A DNA stretch of 57,105 nt from Prevotella sp. (GTDB lineage Bacteria > Bacteroidota > Bacteroidia > Bacteroidales > Bacteroidaceae). Below are positions 1-7,741 of the stretch, piece by piece. The notes beneath the pieces were generated by a model. That model was not told the DNA's origin. It saw only the letters and a list, made by a program, of their open reading frames with translations, and did no database searches. The translations under genes and the position numbers were made by a program. How positions within the stretch are numbered: position 1 is the first letter of the stretch; each line of letters begins with the position of its first letter. The stretch spans positions 1 to 57,105 of the forward strand of contig JAHHQW010000008.1 of NCBI GenBank assembly GCA_020026195.1, in the 5' to 3' direction.

Positions 1-122
1 TTCTTGTACTACTTGTCTGTTTATGTAATCTTTTCAAAGAACTCTTTTCTTATGTTGCTAACCGAGTAGTTTGTTTCTCGATTGCGAGTGCAAAGGTAGG
101 GCAAAAAACCCTACAATGCAAA
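1..122 (-). promoter_or_regulatory. Predicted rRNA operon promoter and leader, running off the left edge
   Basis: On the minus strand a textbook Bacteroidetes promoter is visible: TTTG (complement of 119-122), a 20-base spacer, then TACCTTTG (complement of 91-98). The downstream transcript contains GTTCTTTGAAAAG, followed by an A-rich stretch ending at the window edge. From memory this resembles the boxA-like leader that precedes 16S rRNA genes in Bacteroides and Prevotella. The 16S gene itself lies outside the window, so the assignment is an inference from the leader alone. Confidence 0.65.
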
Positions 123-196
123 TATTGGCATAATTAATTCAACAAAAAAATCACTTTTTTCGTAAATTTGACTAAATCTTTACAAAATTAAACTTT

Positions 197-225
197 ACAC
201 CTTTTATTATATATACGCGCGCGCG
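197..225 (+). repeat. Recurrent TTATTATATATA motif, copy 1, running into a CG run
   Basis: ACACC, then TTTTATTATATATA, runs directly into alternating CG (about 216-225). It resembles copies near 4718, 46454, 46518 and 50576. The TATATACGCGCGCGCG part is alternating purine-pyrimidine and could adopt unusual DNA structure. It lies between the end of the CBM9-like gene and the rRNA promoter. Function unknown. Confidence 0.45.
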
Positions 226-292
226 AAAGCATTTCCGAACGTCTTTCTACATTCAGTATAAACATTGCAGCATATATTTTTAGGCTGTTTTC

Positions 293-943
293 TTATTCGA
301 ATGTTATTTTACCAAAGAAATCGGGTCTGTGATAATCAGGAGAAGGTGTTTCTACAAGATTCCAAGACATAAAATGAGGAGTTGAAAGTTTATCACCACA
401 TTTATAGAAGTTAGCACTTGATACCATACCGCTAAGATGGTCAACCCCTTCAAACATACTTATAGGAATTATTAAGGACATCTCCCATTCGTCATTATAT
501 GTTCTTTCTTCAAACACACCATTACCAAGAGATGACCAACGATCAATCTTTGCAACAAAATCTAAAGGATAGCGTTTACGATTATTTCTAGAATTACCTG
601 AGGCGAATAATATTTTACCTGCACAGTTAGATTCTATATTATAATACATACTGTCAGCTTTAGGACTAAAGAAGAATTCACAGCAAGAATCCTCCCATAC
701 ATTTCCATTATCTGTTTCTGCTACAGCTCTAACCGCCTTTTCTTTCACTCTATAATTTACGAATATAGAATTATCACTATGAGCGATTCTGAATTTCATT
801 TCAGGAGCATAAGGAAAATCTTTTGCCCAGCAAACGCAATCAGCAACATTCCATTTTATATTGTTTTCCTCTAATAGTCTGCTAACATCTTTCGCTACTA
901 TAGGAGATTTTACATCTATACGTTTAACTAATAAAGATTTCAT
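293..943 (-). CDS. Carbohydrate-binding family 9-like protein
   Basis: A 216-aa protein with no obvious signal peptide or membrane segment. It resembles the CBM9/DOMON-like beta-sandwich proteins common in Bacteroidetes: an early WAKDFPYAPEMKFRIAH-like strand region, the central WEDSCCEFFF segment, and the closing YHRPDFFGKITFE, which is a family hallmark as I remember it. These domains bind saccharide ends or related ligands; this one appears cytoplasmic and has no attached catalytic domain. It follows the sugar-kinase gene by 17 bp on the same strand, so the two are probably co-transcribed and linked to handling of an intracellular sugar. The ligand is unknown. Confidence 0.65.
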   Translation of the reverse strand: MKSLLVKRIDVKSPIVAKDVSRLLEENNIKWNVADCVCWAKDFPYAPEMKFRIAHSDNSIFVNYRVKEKAVRAVAETDNGNVWEDSCCEFFFSPKADSMYYNIESNCAGKILFASGNSRNNRKRYPLDFVAKIDRWSSLGNGVFEERTYNDEWEMSLIIPISMFEGVDHLSGMVSSANFYKCGDKLSTPHFMSWNLVETPSPDYHRPDFFGKITFE

Positions 944-960
944 GATGTAAAGTTTTGACT

Positions 961-2031
961 TTAAAATTTCACGTTCTTCAATCTGTCTGTTGCACGCTCA
1001 AACAGACGCATTTGATTTTTAGTTCTTACAAGATTATGTTCTGGATATGAAATCTTATAATACCTGTCTCCGTCAAGATAATCTGCAAAGAACCTCACAC
1101 ACTGCATGTACGGGAAAAGCATTGCTGCAAACGGCAGCATTTCACGTTCTATTGGTAGCAAGAATTTTGCAGCTGTAAGATATCCGTCAGAAAAGGCATT
1201 AAATATGTCCATATTAAAATCGACATCATCTATATCCGGACAGTCCTCAGCAACAGTATTGGCACCTGTTCTTAAGAAATCACCAAAATCCGAAAATACA
1301 AAATTAGGCATAACAGTATCAAGGTCAATAACACAGAGGACATTACCTTCTTTATCAAATAACATATTATTAACCTTTGTATCGCAATGACAAATTCTTT
1401 TTGGAAGTTTGCCTTCTTCAAATAATCTGTCAGCCTGTGTCATCTTCTCAGCATTGTCAAATATAAAATTCAGTTCATCTGACATTTCAGAAGAACGCCC
1501 TACTCTGTCAGCTCTTGCAATTTCTTCAAGTTGTTTCAGACGCAGAGACATATTATGAAAATCTGGAATCGTTTCACCTAATTGTTCCGGGACATCAATA
1601 AGCATATCCTCAAAATTACCAAACGTTTTACCGCAGAGATAAGCAGATTCAGGATTAACTTCATTTTTAGTAATTGACCCCTTAACAAACACAGAAACCC
1701 TCCAGCATCTACCTTCAGAATCACGATAATATGTTTTTCCTTCATCAGTAGATATAAATCGCAAGACTCTACGGTCTACGTCCTTCACTCCTGCAGCAAA
1801 CATCTTTTTACGAATATGATCAGTTACTACTTCTATGTTATGCTGCAGCAGATCGATGTCACGGAACACATCTGTATTGACACGCTGAAGAACGAAATCC
1901 GGTTCTTCCTCGCCATCTACATATGCCGCGAAAGTATCATTTATGAGTCCGTTTCCAATAGGACGAATGTCATATATTTTCACACATACATTAAAGTGTG
2001 ACATTATACTCATCAGCTGTTCCTTTTCCAT
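961..2031 (-). CDS. Aminoglycoside phosphotransferase-fold kinase, NahK-like sugar kinase
   Basis: A 356-aa protein of the APH/choline-kinase fold. The N-lobe starts GNGLINDTFAA, a nucleotide-binding loop as in N-acetylhexosamine 1-kinases, followed by FVLQRVN. The catalytic loop is ICHCDTKVNNMLFD (about residues 213-226), with the presumed catalytic Asp in HCDTKVNN. The Mg-binding motif is VIDLDTVMP a little downstream. Length and motifs fit the family that phosphorylates hexosamines or related sugars at O1, but the substrate cannot be read from sequence. It is first gene of a likely two-gene unit with the CBM9-like gene and has its own promoter at 2072-2102. Relatives in gut Bacteroidetes are sometimes misannotated as mucin desulfatases; no sulfatase motif is present. 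Confidence 0.7.
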   Translation of the reverse strand: MEKEQLMSIMSHFNVCVKIYDIRPIGNGLINDTFAAYVDGEEEPDFVLQRVNTDVFRDIDLLQHNIEVVTDHIRKKMFAAGVKDVDRRVLRFISTDEGKTYYRDSEGRCWRVSVFVKGSITKNEVNPESAYLCGKTFGNFEDMLIDVPEQLGETIPDFHNMSLRLKQLEEIARADRVGRSSEMSDELNFIFDNAEKMTQADRLFEEGKLPKRICHCDTKVNNMLFDKEGNVLCVIDLDTVMPNFVFSDFGDFLRTGANTVAEDCPDIDDVDFNMDIFNAFSDGYLTAAKFLLPIEREMLPFAAMLFPYMQCVRFFADYLDGDRYYKISYPEHNLVRTKNQMRLFERATDRLKNVKF

Positions 2032-2071
2032 ATTTCAGGTATCTGTATTTTTTATAGTATATATCCATTCA

Positions 2072-2102
2072 CAAAGATAGTAAAAAAGGATTATACGCCA
2101 AA
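2072..2102 (-). promoter_or_regulatory. Bacteroidetes core promoter for the sugar kinase unit
   Basis: On the minus strand, TTTG (complement of 2099-2102), a 19-base spacer, and TATCTTTG (complement of 2072-2079). This is a full match to the TTTG/TAnnTTTG consensus, about 40 bp upstream of the kinase start. Confidence 0.7.
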
Positions 2103-2138
2103 AGAAAATATAGCAAAGTAAATATCACACGATAAAAC

Positions 2139-2178
2139 AACAGTCTGCAATGAGATAAACTACTCAATGCAGACTGTT
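2139..2178 (-). terminator. Terminator after the glycosyltransferase gene
   Basis: The inverted repeat AACAGTCTGCA / TGCAGACTGTT (2139-2149 and 2168-2178) ends 39 bp after the glycosyltransferase stop. The minus-strand transcript continues into GTTTTATC. Confidence 0.65.
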
Positions 2179-2216
2179 TTAATAAGTTTTTAGTACAAAA
2201 AGACAATAAGACAAAA

Positions 2217-3236
2217 CTACAATTCAGAGAATTTTTTTATTCCCTTGATATGATATTTCCAAACGACAGAATAATTACGACGTTCAGGTATAACATTAAT
2301 TACTGCCGACGATTGTATTTTTTGTCTATCTTTTTCAAAATCTTTTTTCCATTCTTTAAAAGCTTTTCTTGCCTTGAAAATTGCTTTGAAATCCCCTACA
2401 TTACGATTAATTACAAGAGTAACAAAAGCTGCTAAATAATCCATAAAGAATCTATGCCACATAACAGATTTAAGTTCACTCTCAGGAAGGTTTTTGTATA
2501 GCATAGTAAGATTATTACGGAAATTAAGGAACGTCTTTCTTGAGTTTGTTTTAGGCAGAGTTCCCCCACCCCAGTGATAAACCACACTTTCAGGTATACA
2601 GTATATTTTCCTGCCAAGCAAACGCAGACGCCAACACATGTCAATCTCTTCACAATGAGCAAAGAATCGGCCATCCAGTCCCCCTACCTTATTATAATCG
2701 TCTGAGCGTATAACAAGGCATGCTCCTGTAGCCCAAAACAATTCCTTGCGTTCGTCATACTGTCCCACATCTTTTTCAACGACATCGAAAAGTCGTCCGC
2801 GACAGAAAGGATACCCATATTTATCTATAAAACCTCCAGCGGCTCCAGCATACTCAAACTGGCCCTTATGAAAATAAGAAAGCAGTTTGGGCTGACACGC
2901 AGCGACATCATCACGAGAATCCATGAACTCAATAATGGGCTTAAGCCAGTTAGGTGTTACTTCAACATCTGAATTCAGCAAGACAAAATATTCTGCATCT
3001 ATCTGAGCCAAAGCCTTATTGTATCCATCAGCAAACCCCCAGTTCTTGTCAAGAACAATTGTCCTGACACCTGGGAATTCTTTTCCCAACATCTGTAACG
3101 AATCATCACTAGAACAATTATCTGCCACATAAATGGTGGCATCGTCCTGCGAATATTTAACTACAGTAGGCATGAAACGGCGCATCATCTCAACACCGTT
3201 CCAATTAAGAATAACTACTGCTACTTTATCTTTCAT
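2217..3236 (-). CDS. Glycosyltransferase family 2 (GT-A fold)
   Basis: A 339-aa protein with the GT2 pattern of rhamnosyltransferase-like enzymes. VAVVILNWNG at the N-terminus is the nucleotide-sugar binding start, VADNCSSDDS follows, and LLNSDVEV holds the DxD-like metal motif. The stretch GACLVIRSDDYNKVGGLDGRFFAHCEEIDMCWRLR carries the acceptor-site ED-like pair. The C-terminal 80 residues are basic and partly hydrophobic, suggesting membrane association. It probably transfers a sugar to a lipid or glycan at the inner face of the membrane. Donor and acceptor are unknown and no polysaccharide cluster surrounds it. It starts 3 bp after mtaB ends on the same strand, so the two genes look co-transcribed although functionally unrelated. 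Confidence 0.8.
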   Translation of the reverse strand: MKDKVAVVILNWNGVEMMRRFMPTVVKYSQDDATIYVADNCSSDDSLQMLGKEFPGVRTIVLDKNWGFADGYNKALAQIDAEYFVLLNSDVEVTPNWLKPIIEFMDSRDDVAACQPKLLSYFHKGQFEYAGAAGGFIDKYGYPFCRGRLFDVVEKDVGQYDERKELFWATGACLVIRSDDYNKVGGLDGRFFAHCEEIDMCWRLRLLGRKIYCIPESVVYHWGGGTLPKTNSRKTFLNFRNNLTMLYKNLPESELKSVMWHRFFMDYLAAFVTLVINRNVGDFKAIFKARKAFKEWKKDFEKDRQKIQSSAVINVIPERRNYSVVWKYHIKGIKKFSEL

Positions 3237-3239
3237 ATA

Positions 3240-4580
3240 TTATTGGATTATTTCTGCCATAAGAGCAGTTTTATCTTCATTAAATCCGCCCAAGCGCACT
3301 CTGATAATTTGATTGTCATACTTATCATTAGCAATGCCGGCAGGAAGTTCAGCCCTAATATAATTATCAGTAAAGCCATGCATTGGCATACCGTGACGTG
3401 CCTTTTCAAACAAAACATCAGCCTCTGTGCCTATATATCGCGTATAAAAATCTTTAGTTTTCTTATCAGAAAGATCAAGAAGTCTATGACTGCGAACCTT
3501 TTTGTCTGCATTATCAACAATATAAGGAATACGCAAGGCAGCAGTACCAGGACGCTCAGAGTAAGGGAATACATGCAGCTGAGTGACATCCAATTTATTA
3601 AGGAAGTCGTATGTTTCCTCAAATAGTTCAGGAGTTTCCCCACGAGTACCTACCATAACGTCAACCCCAATAAAAGCATCAGGCATGTATTTCTTAATAA
3701 GATTCACCTTATGAGCAAACAGCGCCGAATCATAACGACGATGCATAAGCTTAAGAATAGCATCCGATCCGCTCTGTAAAGGAAGGTGAAAATGTGGCAT
3801 AAATGCACGGCTCTGTGCACAATAAGCAATAAGTTCGTCATCAAGCAAATCAGGTTCCAAACTACTTATACGATATCTGTCTATACCCTCAACCGCATCA
3901 AGAGCTTTGACAAGATCAATAAACTTCTCGCCTGTAGTTTTTCCAAACTGACCAATGTTTACGCCTGTTATAACTATTTCCCTACCACCTTCAGAAGCAG
4001 CCTTTTCTGCCTGTGCAACTAAAGATTCAATAGAAGGATTACGACTTAGACCACGAGCATAAGGAATTGTACAGTAAGTACAGAAATAGTCACAACCATC
4101 CTGAACCTTTAAGAAATATCTTGTACGGTTACCTCTCGAACAGCTCGGAGCAAACGACTTGATGTCTTTCGTAGGGACTCTGAAAAAACGATGTCCGTCT
4201 TCAACTCCCGAATTCGCCCACCACTGCGTAAGATAATCTATAAGATGAGCTTTCTCGTGCGATCCTAAAACCAGGTCAACACCTTCCAGGCTGCTTACTT
4301 CTTCAGGTTCAAGCTGAGCATAACATCCTGTTACTACCACAAAGGCATTAGGATTTTTTCTAACAAGTCGGTTTATTATCTGTCTGCACTTATGATCAGC
4401 AACATCAGTAACCGAACAAGTATTAATGAGGCATAGATCAGCAGCTTCGCCATTTTTTGCCTGACGAATACCTAATTCTTTAAGGTTCTTTGCAAATGTA
4501 GCAGTTTCTGAAAAATTCAGTTTACATCCAAGAGTATAATATGTGGCTGTCTTGCCTTGAAACAATTCCTTATCTGTCAT
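3240..4580 (-). CDS. mtaB: tRNA t6A37 C2-methylthiotransferase MtaB
   Basis: A 446-aa radical-SAM methylthiotransferase. It adds a methylthio group to N6-threonylcarbamoyladenosine at position 37 of ANN-decoding tRNAs. An N-terminal UPF0004-type domain is visible with TLGCKLNFSE, INTCSVTD and VVTGCYAQ, supplying three Cys for the auxiliary cluster. The radical-SAM motif is DGCDYFCTYCTIPYARG (CxxxCxxC). HLPLQSGSD follows, then a C-terminal region in the TRAM position. The length fits MtaB rather than MiaB, and the early KLNFSE stretch favours MtaB. It works after the t6A machinery; tsaB lies further along this window at 40683. A minus-strand promoter TACCTTTG lies at 4609-4616. Confidence 0.9.
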   Translation of the reverse strand: MTDKELFQGKTATYYTLGCKLNFSETATFAKNLKELGIRQAKNGEAADLCLINTCSVTDVADHKCRQIINRLVRKNPNAFVVVTGCYAQLEPEEVSSLEGVDLVLGSHEKAHLIDYLTQWWANSGVEDGHRFFRVPTKDIKSFAPSCSRGNRTRYFLKVQDGCDYFCTYCTIPYARGLSRNPSIESLVAQAEKAASEGGREIVITGVNIGQFGKTTGEKFIDLVKALDAVEGIDRYRISSLEPDLLDDELIAYCAQSRAFMPHFHLPLQSGSDAILKLMHRRYDSALFAHKVNLIKKYMPDAFIGVDVMVGTRGETPELFEETYDFLNKLDVTQLHVFPYSERPGTAALRIPYIVDNADKKVRSHRLLDLSDKKTKDFYTRYIGTEADVLFEKARHGMPMHGFTDNYIRAELPAGIANDKYDNQIIRVRLGGFNEDKTALMAEIIQ

Positions 4581-4608
4581 TTACCTTTTTCTAAAATATA
4601 TCCGTGTG

Positions 4609-4616
4609 CAAAGGTA
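4609..4616 (-). promoter_or_regulatory. Promoter -7 element for mtaB
   Basis: TACCTTTG on the minus strand, 28 bp upstream of the mtaB start. No clean TTTG partner was seen 19-21 bases upstream, so only the -7 box supports it. Confidence 0.5.
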
Positions 4617-4717
4617 CGAAATAAAGTTGACGAAATTATTTGTTTTAAATTTTTTAGAGTTTATGAGATAATAAAATTATATAAATCAAGTCTGATTCAT
4701 ATACAGAAACAATTTTC

Positions 4718-4740
4718 CCTAATATATAATAAGGTATAAA
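4718..4740 (-). repeat. Recurrent TTATTATATATA motif, copy 2
   Basis: Read on the minus strand it is TTTATACCTTATTATATATTAGGG without gaps, sharing CCTTATTATATAT with the copies at 46518 and 50576. It sits in the 454-bp divergent gap 4581-5034, which otherwise holds AT-rich DNA and the promoters of mtaB and the small lipoprotein. Confidence 0.45.
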
Positions 4741-4974
4741 GATGAATTTTCGCTTTCTAAATCATCCAAATTGCAATTGAAAGAACAGAAAAGCAGTGAA
4801 AAATCACAATAAAACGGCAAAAAGTACATAAAAAAACATTATTTTCGAAATCCAAAGAAAAAAGCGAATATTTAACTTTTACATAACATACTGATATTCA
4901 ACACATTATAAAAATACACGAATAAAAGGCTATAAAATTCTTGAAATAAAATGTTACGGAAACAAAAAAATGCG

Positions 4975-4982
4975 TATCTTTG
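4975..4982 (+). promoter_or_regulatory. Promoter -7 element for the small lipoprotein
   Basis: TATCTTTG followed by CATCG, 52 bp before the ATG. The -33 box is unclear. The long A/T-rich upstream tract could act as an UP-like element, which is inference. Confidence 0.55.
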
Positions 4983-5034
4983 CATCGTTTTAATAAACAA
5001 ATAATTGTTTTACAGTTTTTAAAAAGCAAAGAAA

Positions 5035-5226
5035 ATGAAGAAATTAGCATTTATGTTCGTAGCTGTAGTAGCTATGTCATTCGCATCTTGTGGTGGTAAC
5101 AAGGCAGAACAGCCCGTTGAAGAAACAACAGATACAGTAGCTGTTGATACAGTAGCTACAGATTCAGCTGCTGCTGATTCAGCTGTTGTTGACTCAGCTG
5201 CTACAGACTCAGCTGTTGTTGAATAA
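5035..5226 (+). CDS. Small Asp/Thr/Ser/Ala-rich lipoprotein
   Basis: A 63-aa protein: a classic lipoprotein signal peptide (MKKLAFMFVAVVAMSFASC) with lipobox FASC and predicted lipidated Cys19, then about 44 acidic residues. The mature part is almost entirely degenerate repeats of TDTVAVD, ATDSAAAD and SAVVDSA type, with no predicted fold. Such short, low-complexity, acidic lipoproteins are common in Bacteroidetes and are annotated as hypothetical. The signal, its own promoter and its own strong terminator show that it is a genuine monocistronic gene. An envelope-linked or surface-displayed role is likely, but the function is unknown. The repeated GATTCAGCTG-type codon blocks suggest expansion by slippage or recombination. 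Confidence 0.75.
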   Translation: MKKLAFMFVAVVAMSFASCGGNKAEQPVEETTDTVAVDTVATDSAAADSAVVDSAATDSAVVE

Positions 5227-5249
5227 TTTCAGACGAACATTAAGTCTTA

Positions 5250-5286
5250 AAAAAGGACCGACAGTTTAAAACTGCCGGTCCTTTTT
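5250..5286 (+). terminator. Strong intrinsic terminator
   Basis: Perfect arms AAAAAGGACCG / CGGTCCTTTTT (5250-5260, 5276-5286) with a further CAGTT/AACTG pairing inside, 24 bp after the lipoprotein stop. Confidence 0.85.
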
Positions 5287-5370
5287 GCGTTTAGGAGTTT
5301 CATTTGTTTCCCACTATCTGCAATAAGCCTATTAAATGATATTTAAAAGGCTTTTTTTATGTCAAAACAC

Positions 5371-5401
5371 TTGCTTCTTTATCCTTTTTTCTTTATATTT
5401 G
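5371..5401 (+). promoter_or_regulatory. Core promoter of the ior operon
   Basis: TTG at 5371-5373, a 20-base spacer, then TATATTTG at 5394-5401, 59 bp before iorA. It fits the Bacteroidetes sigma-ABfr consensus. Confidence 0.65.
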
Positions 5402-5460
5402 CCATTAGTATGTAAAAACACAAAACATATAGATACAAAAACACTATTAAAGAACATATT

Positions 5461-7080
5461 ATGAAAAAACTTTTATTGGGTGACGAGGCTATAGCACAAG
5501 GTGCTATTGACGCAGGACTTAGCGGTGTATACGCATATCCTGGTACACCTTCAACTGAAATCACCGAGTACATTCAGGACTCTCCCATAGCAAAAGAGCG
5601 TAACTTACACAGACGTTGGGCAACCAACGAGAAAACTGCAATGGAGCAGGCTTTGGGTATGTCTTTTATGGGTAAGAGAACAATGGTCTGCATGAAACAC
5701 GTAGGACTTAATGTGGCAGCCGACCCATTTATAAACTCTGCAATTACAGGTACTAATGGCGGTATTGTTGTATTAGTTGCCGACGATCCCTCAATGCACT
5801 CATCACAGGACGAACAGGACAGCCGTTTCTATGGTAAATTTGCCATGATTCCTATTTTCGAACCGAGTAATCAGCAGGAAGCTTACGATATGATGGAAGA
5901 AGCTTTCGAATACTCTGAGGAGAAGAAACTACCTATCCTTATGCGCGTTACTACACGTATGGCTCACAGTCGTGCTGTTGTAGAAATAAAAGAAGAATCA
6001 AGAAAAGAGAACGACTTAAACTACGAAGCTCTTGCAAAGAACTGGGTACTTCTTCCCGCCGTATCACGCAGACGTAACATATATGTCACTGGTCAGCAGG
6101 CAGAACTTGAAGAAGAAGCAGCATGCAGCAAGTGGAACAAATATATAGAAGGAAAAGATCATTCTATGGGAATCGTAGCAAGCGGTATCGGATATAACTA
6201 TCTGATGGAATGCTTCAAAGACAAATGCCCATATCCAGTTCTCAAGATTTCACGCTATCCTCTTCCCAAGCGTCTCATCCAGAAGATGGCAGAAGAATGC
6301 AGCAGTATTCTTATCGTAGAAGAAGGACAGCCATTCATCGAAGACATGGTACGCGGTGTTATTCCGAGCAAATGTGTCATCAAGGGTCGTCTTTCAGGCG
6401 AACTCCCCCGCACAGGCGAATTAAACCCCGACTTTGTAAAGAAAGCACTCGGCATGACAATAGGAGAAAACTATGCACCATGCGAGGACGTTACTCCAAG
6501 ACCCCCTGCTATGTGTAAAGGTTGTGGTCACAGAGATATGTACACAGCACTAAACACTGTTTTAAAAGAATATCCCAATGCACGAGTATTCGGCGACATC
6601 GGATGTTACACACTGGGCTTCCTTCCTCCATATAAGGCAATCCATTCATGTGTAGATATGGGTGCAAGTATCGGTATGGCAAAGGGTGCAGCTGATGCAG
6701 GTCAGTGGCCGTCAGTAGCAGTAATCGGAGACTCTACATTCACACACTCTGGTATGACAGGTCTGCTGGATGCCATCAACGAGAATTCAAACATCACAGT
6801 AATCATCAGCGATAACCTCACAACAGGTATGACAGGTGGTCAGGACTCAGCCGGAACAAACAAGTTCGAGGCAATAGTCCGTGCTCTTGGACTTCCTGAG
6901 GAACACCTACATGTAGTAGTACCTCTGCCTAAGAACATGCCGGAAATTACCGAAATCATCAAGAAGGAAATCGAATACAAAGGTGTCAGCGTTATCATTC
7001 CGAGAAGAGAATGTATGCAGACATTACAGCGTCATCTTAAACAAAAGAAAGCACAAGCAGCAGTGGAGGGCAAGAAATAA
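5461..7080 (+). CDS. iorA: Indolepyruvate ferredoxin oxidoreductase alpha subunit, short form
   Basis: A 539-aa TPP-dependent 2-oxoacid:ferredoxin oxidoreductase subunit. It oxidatively decarboxylates aryl pyruvates (indolepyruvate, phenylpyruvate) to aryl-acetyl-CoA with reduction of ferredoxin, or runs in reverse. The N-terminal pyrimidine domain begins LLGDEAIAQGAIDAG and has YAYPGTPSTEI. The central RPPAMCKGCGHRDMY carries the CxGCGH motif. The TPP/Mg site is GDSTFTHSGMTGLLDA with a downstream ISDN. Classical IorA is longer and ends in a ferredoxin-like domain with two 4Fe-4S Cys clusters. This protein stops soon after RRECMQTL in a Lys-rich tail and lacks them, so an external ferredoxin or partner must supply the electron path. 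Its stop overlaps the iorB start (TAATG). Confidence 0.88.
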   Translation: MKKLLLGDEAIAQGAIDAGLSGVYAYPGTPSTEITEYIQDSPIAKERNLHRRWATNEKTAMEQALGMSFMGKRTMVCMKHVGLNVAADPFINSAITGTNGGIVVLVADDPSMHSSQDEQDSRFYGKFAMIPIFEPSNQQEAYDMMEEAFEYSEEKKLPILMRVTTRMAHSRAVVEIKEESRKENDLNYEALAKNWVLLPAVSRRRNIYVTGQQAELEEEAACSKWNKYIEGKDHSMGIVASGIGYNYLMECFKDKCPYPVLKISRYPLPKRLIQKMAEECSSILIVEEGQPFIEDMVRGVIPSKCVIKGRLSGELPRTGELNPDFVKKALGMTIGENYAPCEDVTPRPPAMCKGCGHRDMYTALNTVLKEYPNARVFGDIGCYTLGFLPPYKAIHSCVDMGASIGMAKGAADAGQWPSVAVIGDSTFTHSGMTGLLDAINENSNITVIISDNLTTGMTGGQDSAGTNKFEAIVRALGLPEEHLHVVVPLPKNMPEITEIIKKEIEYKGVSVIIPRRECMQTLQRHLKQKKAQAAVEGKK

Positions 7081-7652
7081 TGAAGACAGATATAATATTA
7101 TGTGGTGTCGGAGGACAGGGTATCCTCTCTATCGCGACAATCATCGGTGAAGCAGCAATGAAAGAAGGTCTGTATATTAAGCAGGCCGAAGTACACGGAA
7201 TGTCACAGCGTGGTGGTGACGTACAGAGTAACCTCCGCCTTTCATCAGAACCTATCAACAGCGACCTTATCGCACTTGGTTCTGCCGACGTTATCATTTC
7301 AATGGAACCAATGGAAGCTCTTCGTTACCTTCCCTATCTCAGCAAGACTGGCTGGATCATCACCTCAAGTGCTCCGTTCGTTAACATTGACAATTATCCC
7401 GATGTTGAAAAACTGAAGGCAGACTATGACCAACTGCCAAACGTCATCTTCTTCGATATTGAGAAGTTGGCAAAGGATAACAACATACCTCGTTCTGCAA
7501 ACGTAATTCTGTTAGGTGCAGCACAGAAAGCACTCGGAATTGAGTATCAGAAACTTGAAGATGCCATTCGTCGTGTCTTCGGACGTAAAGGTGATGCTGT
7601 TGTCGAAGCAAATATCAAGGCTTTGGCAATAGGTAAGGAACAACAGAAATAA
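7080..7652 (+). CDS. iorB: Indolepyruvate ferredoxin oxidoreductase beta subunit
   Basis: A 190-aa gamma-domain subunit of the 2-oxoacid oxidoreductase. It starts with the characteristic GVGGQGILSIATIIGEAA glycine-rich segment, and the family motif EVHGMSQRGGDV follows at about residues 40-51. Length matches IorB. The ATG overlaps the last A of the iorA TAA, indicating translational coupling and a heterodimeric product. With the aminotransferase just downstream it forms an aromatic amino acid transamination/oxidation unit. Confidence 0.88.
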   Translation: MKTDIILCGVGGQGILSIATIIGEAAMKEGLYIKQAEVHGMSQRGGDVQSNLRLSSEPINSDLIALGSADVIISMEPMEALRYLPYLSKTGWIITSSAPFVNIDNYPDVEKLKADYDQLPNVIFFDIEKLAKDNNIPRSANVILLGAAQKALGIEYQKLEDAIRRVFGRKGDAVVEANIKALAIGKEQQK

Positions 7653-7664
7653 TCAACAATTAAC

Positions 7665-7716
7665 AAATGGGAAATTGAGAAACCTTATAAAGAGGGACAT
7701 TCTCTCTTTCCCATTT
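7665..7716 (+). terminator. Long hairpin between iorB and the aminotransferase gene
   Basis: AAATGGGAAA (7665-7674) pairs perfectly with TTTCCCATTT (7707-7716), and GAGAA/TTCTC can pair inside. It is followed by TATATT rather than a long T-run. It could be a partial terminator or processing site that sets different levels of iorAB and the aminotransferase. Confidence 0.5.
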
Positions 7717-7741
7717 TATATTAAACTTAAATTTATTCAGC

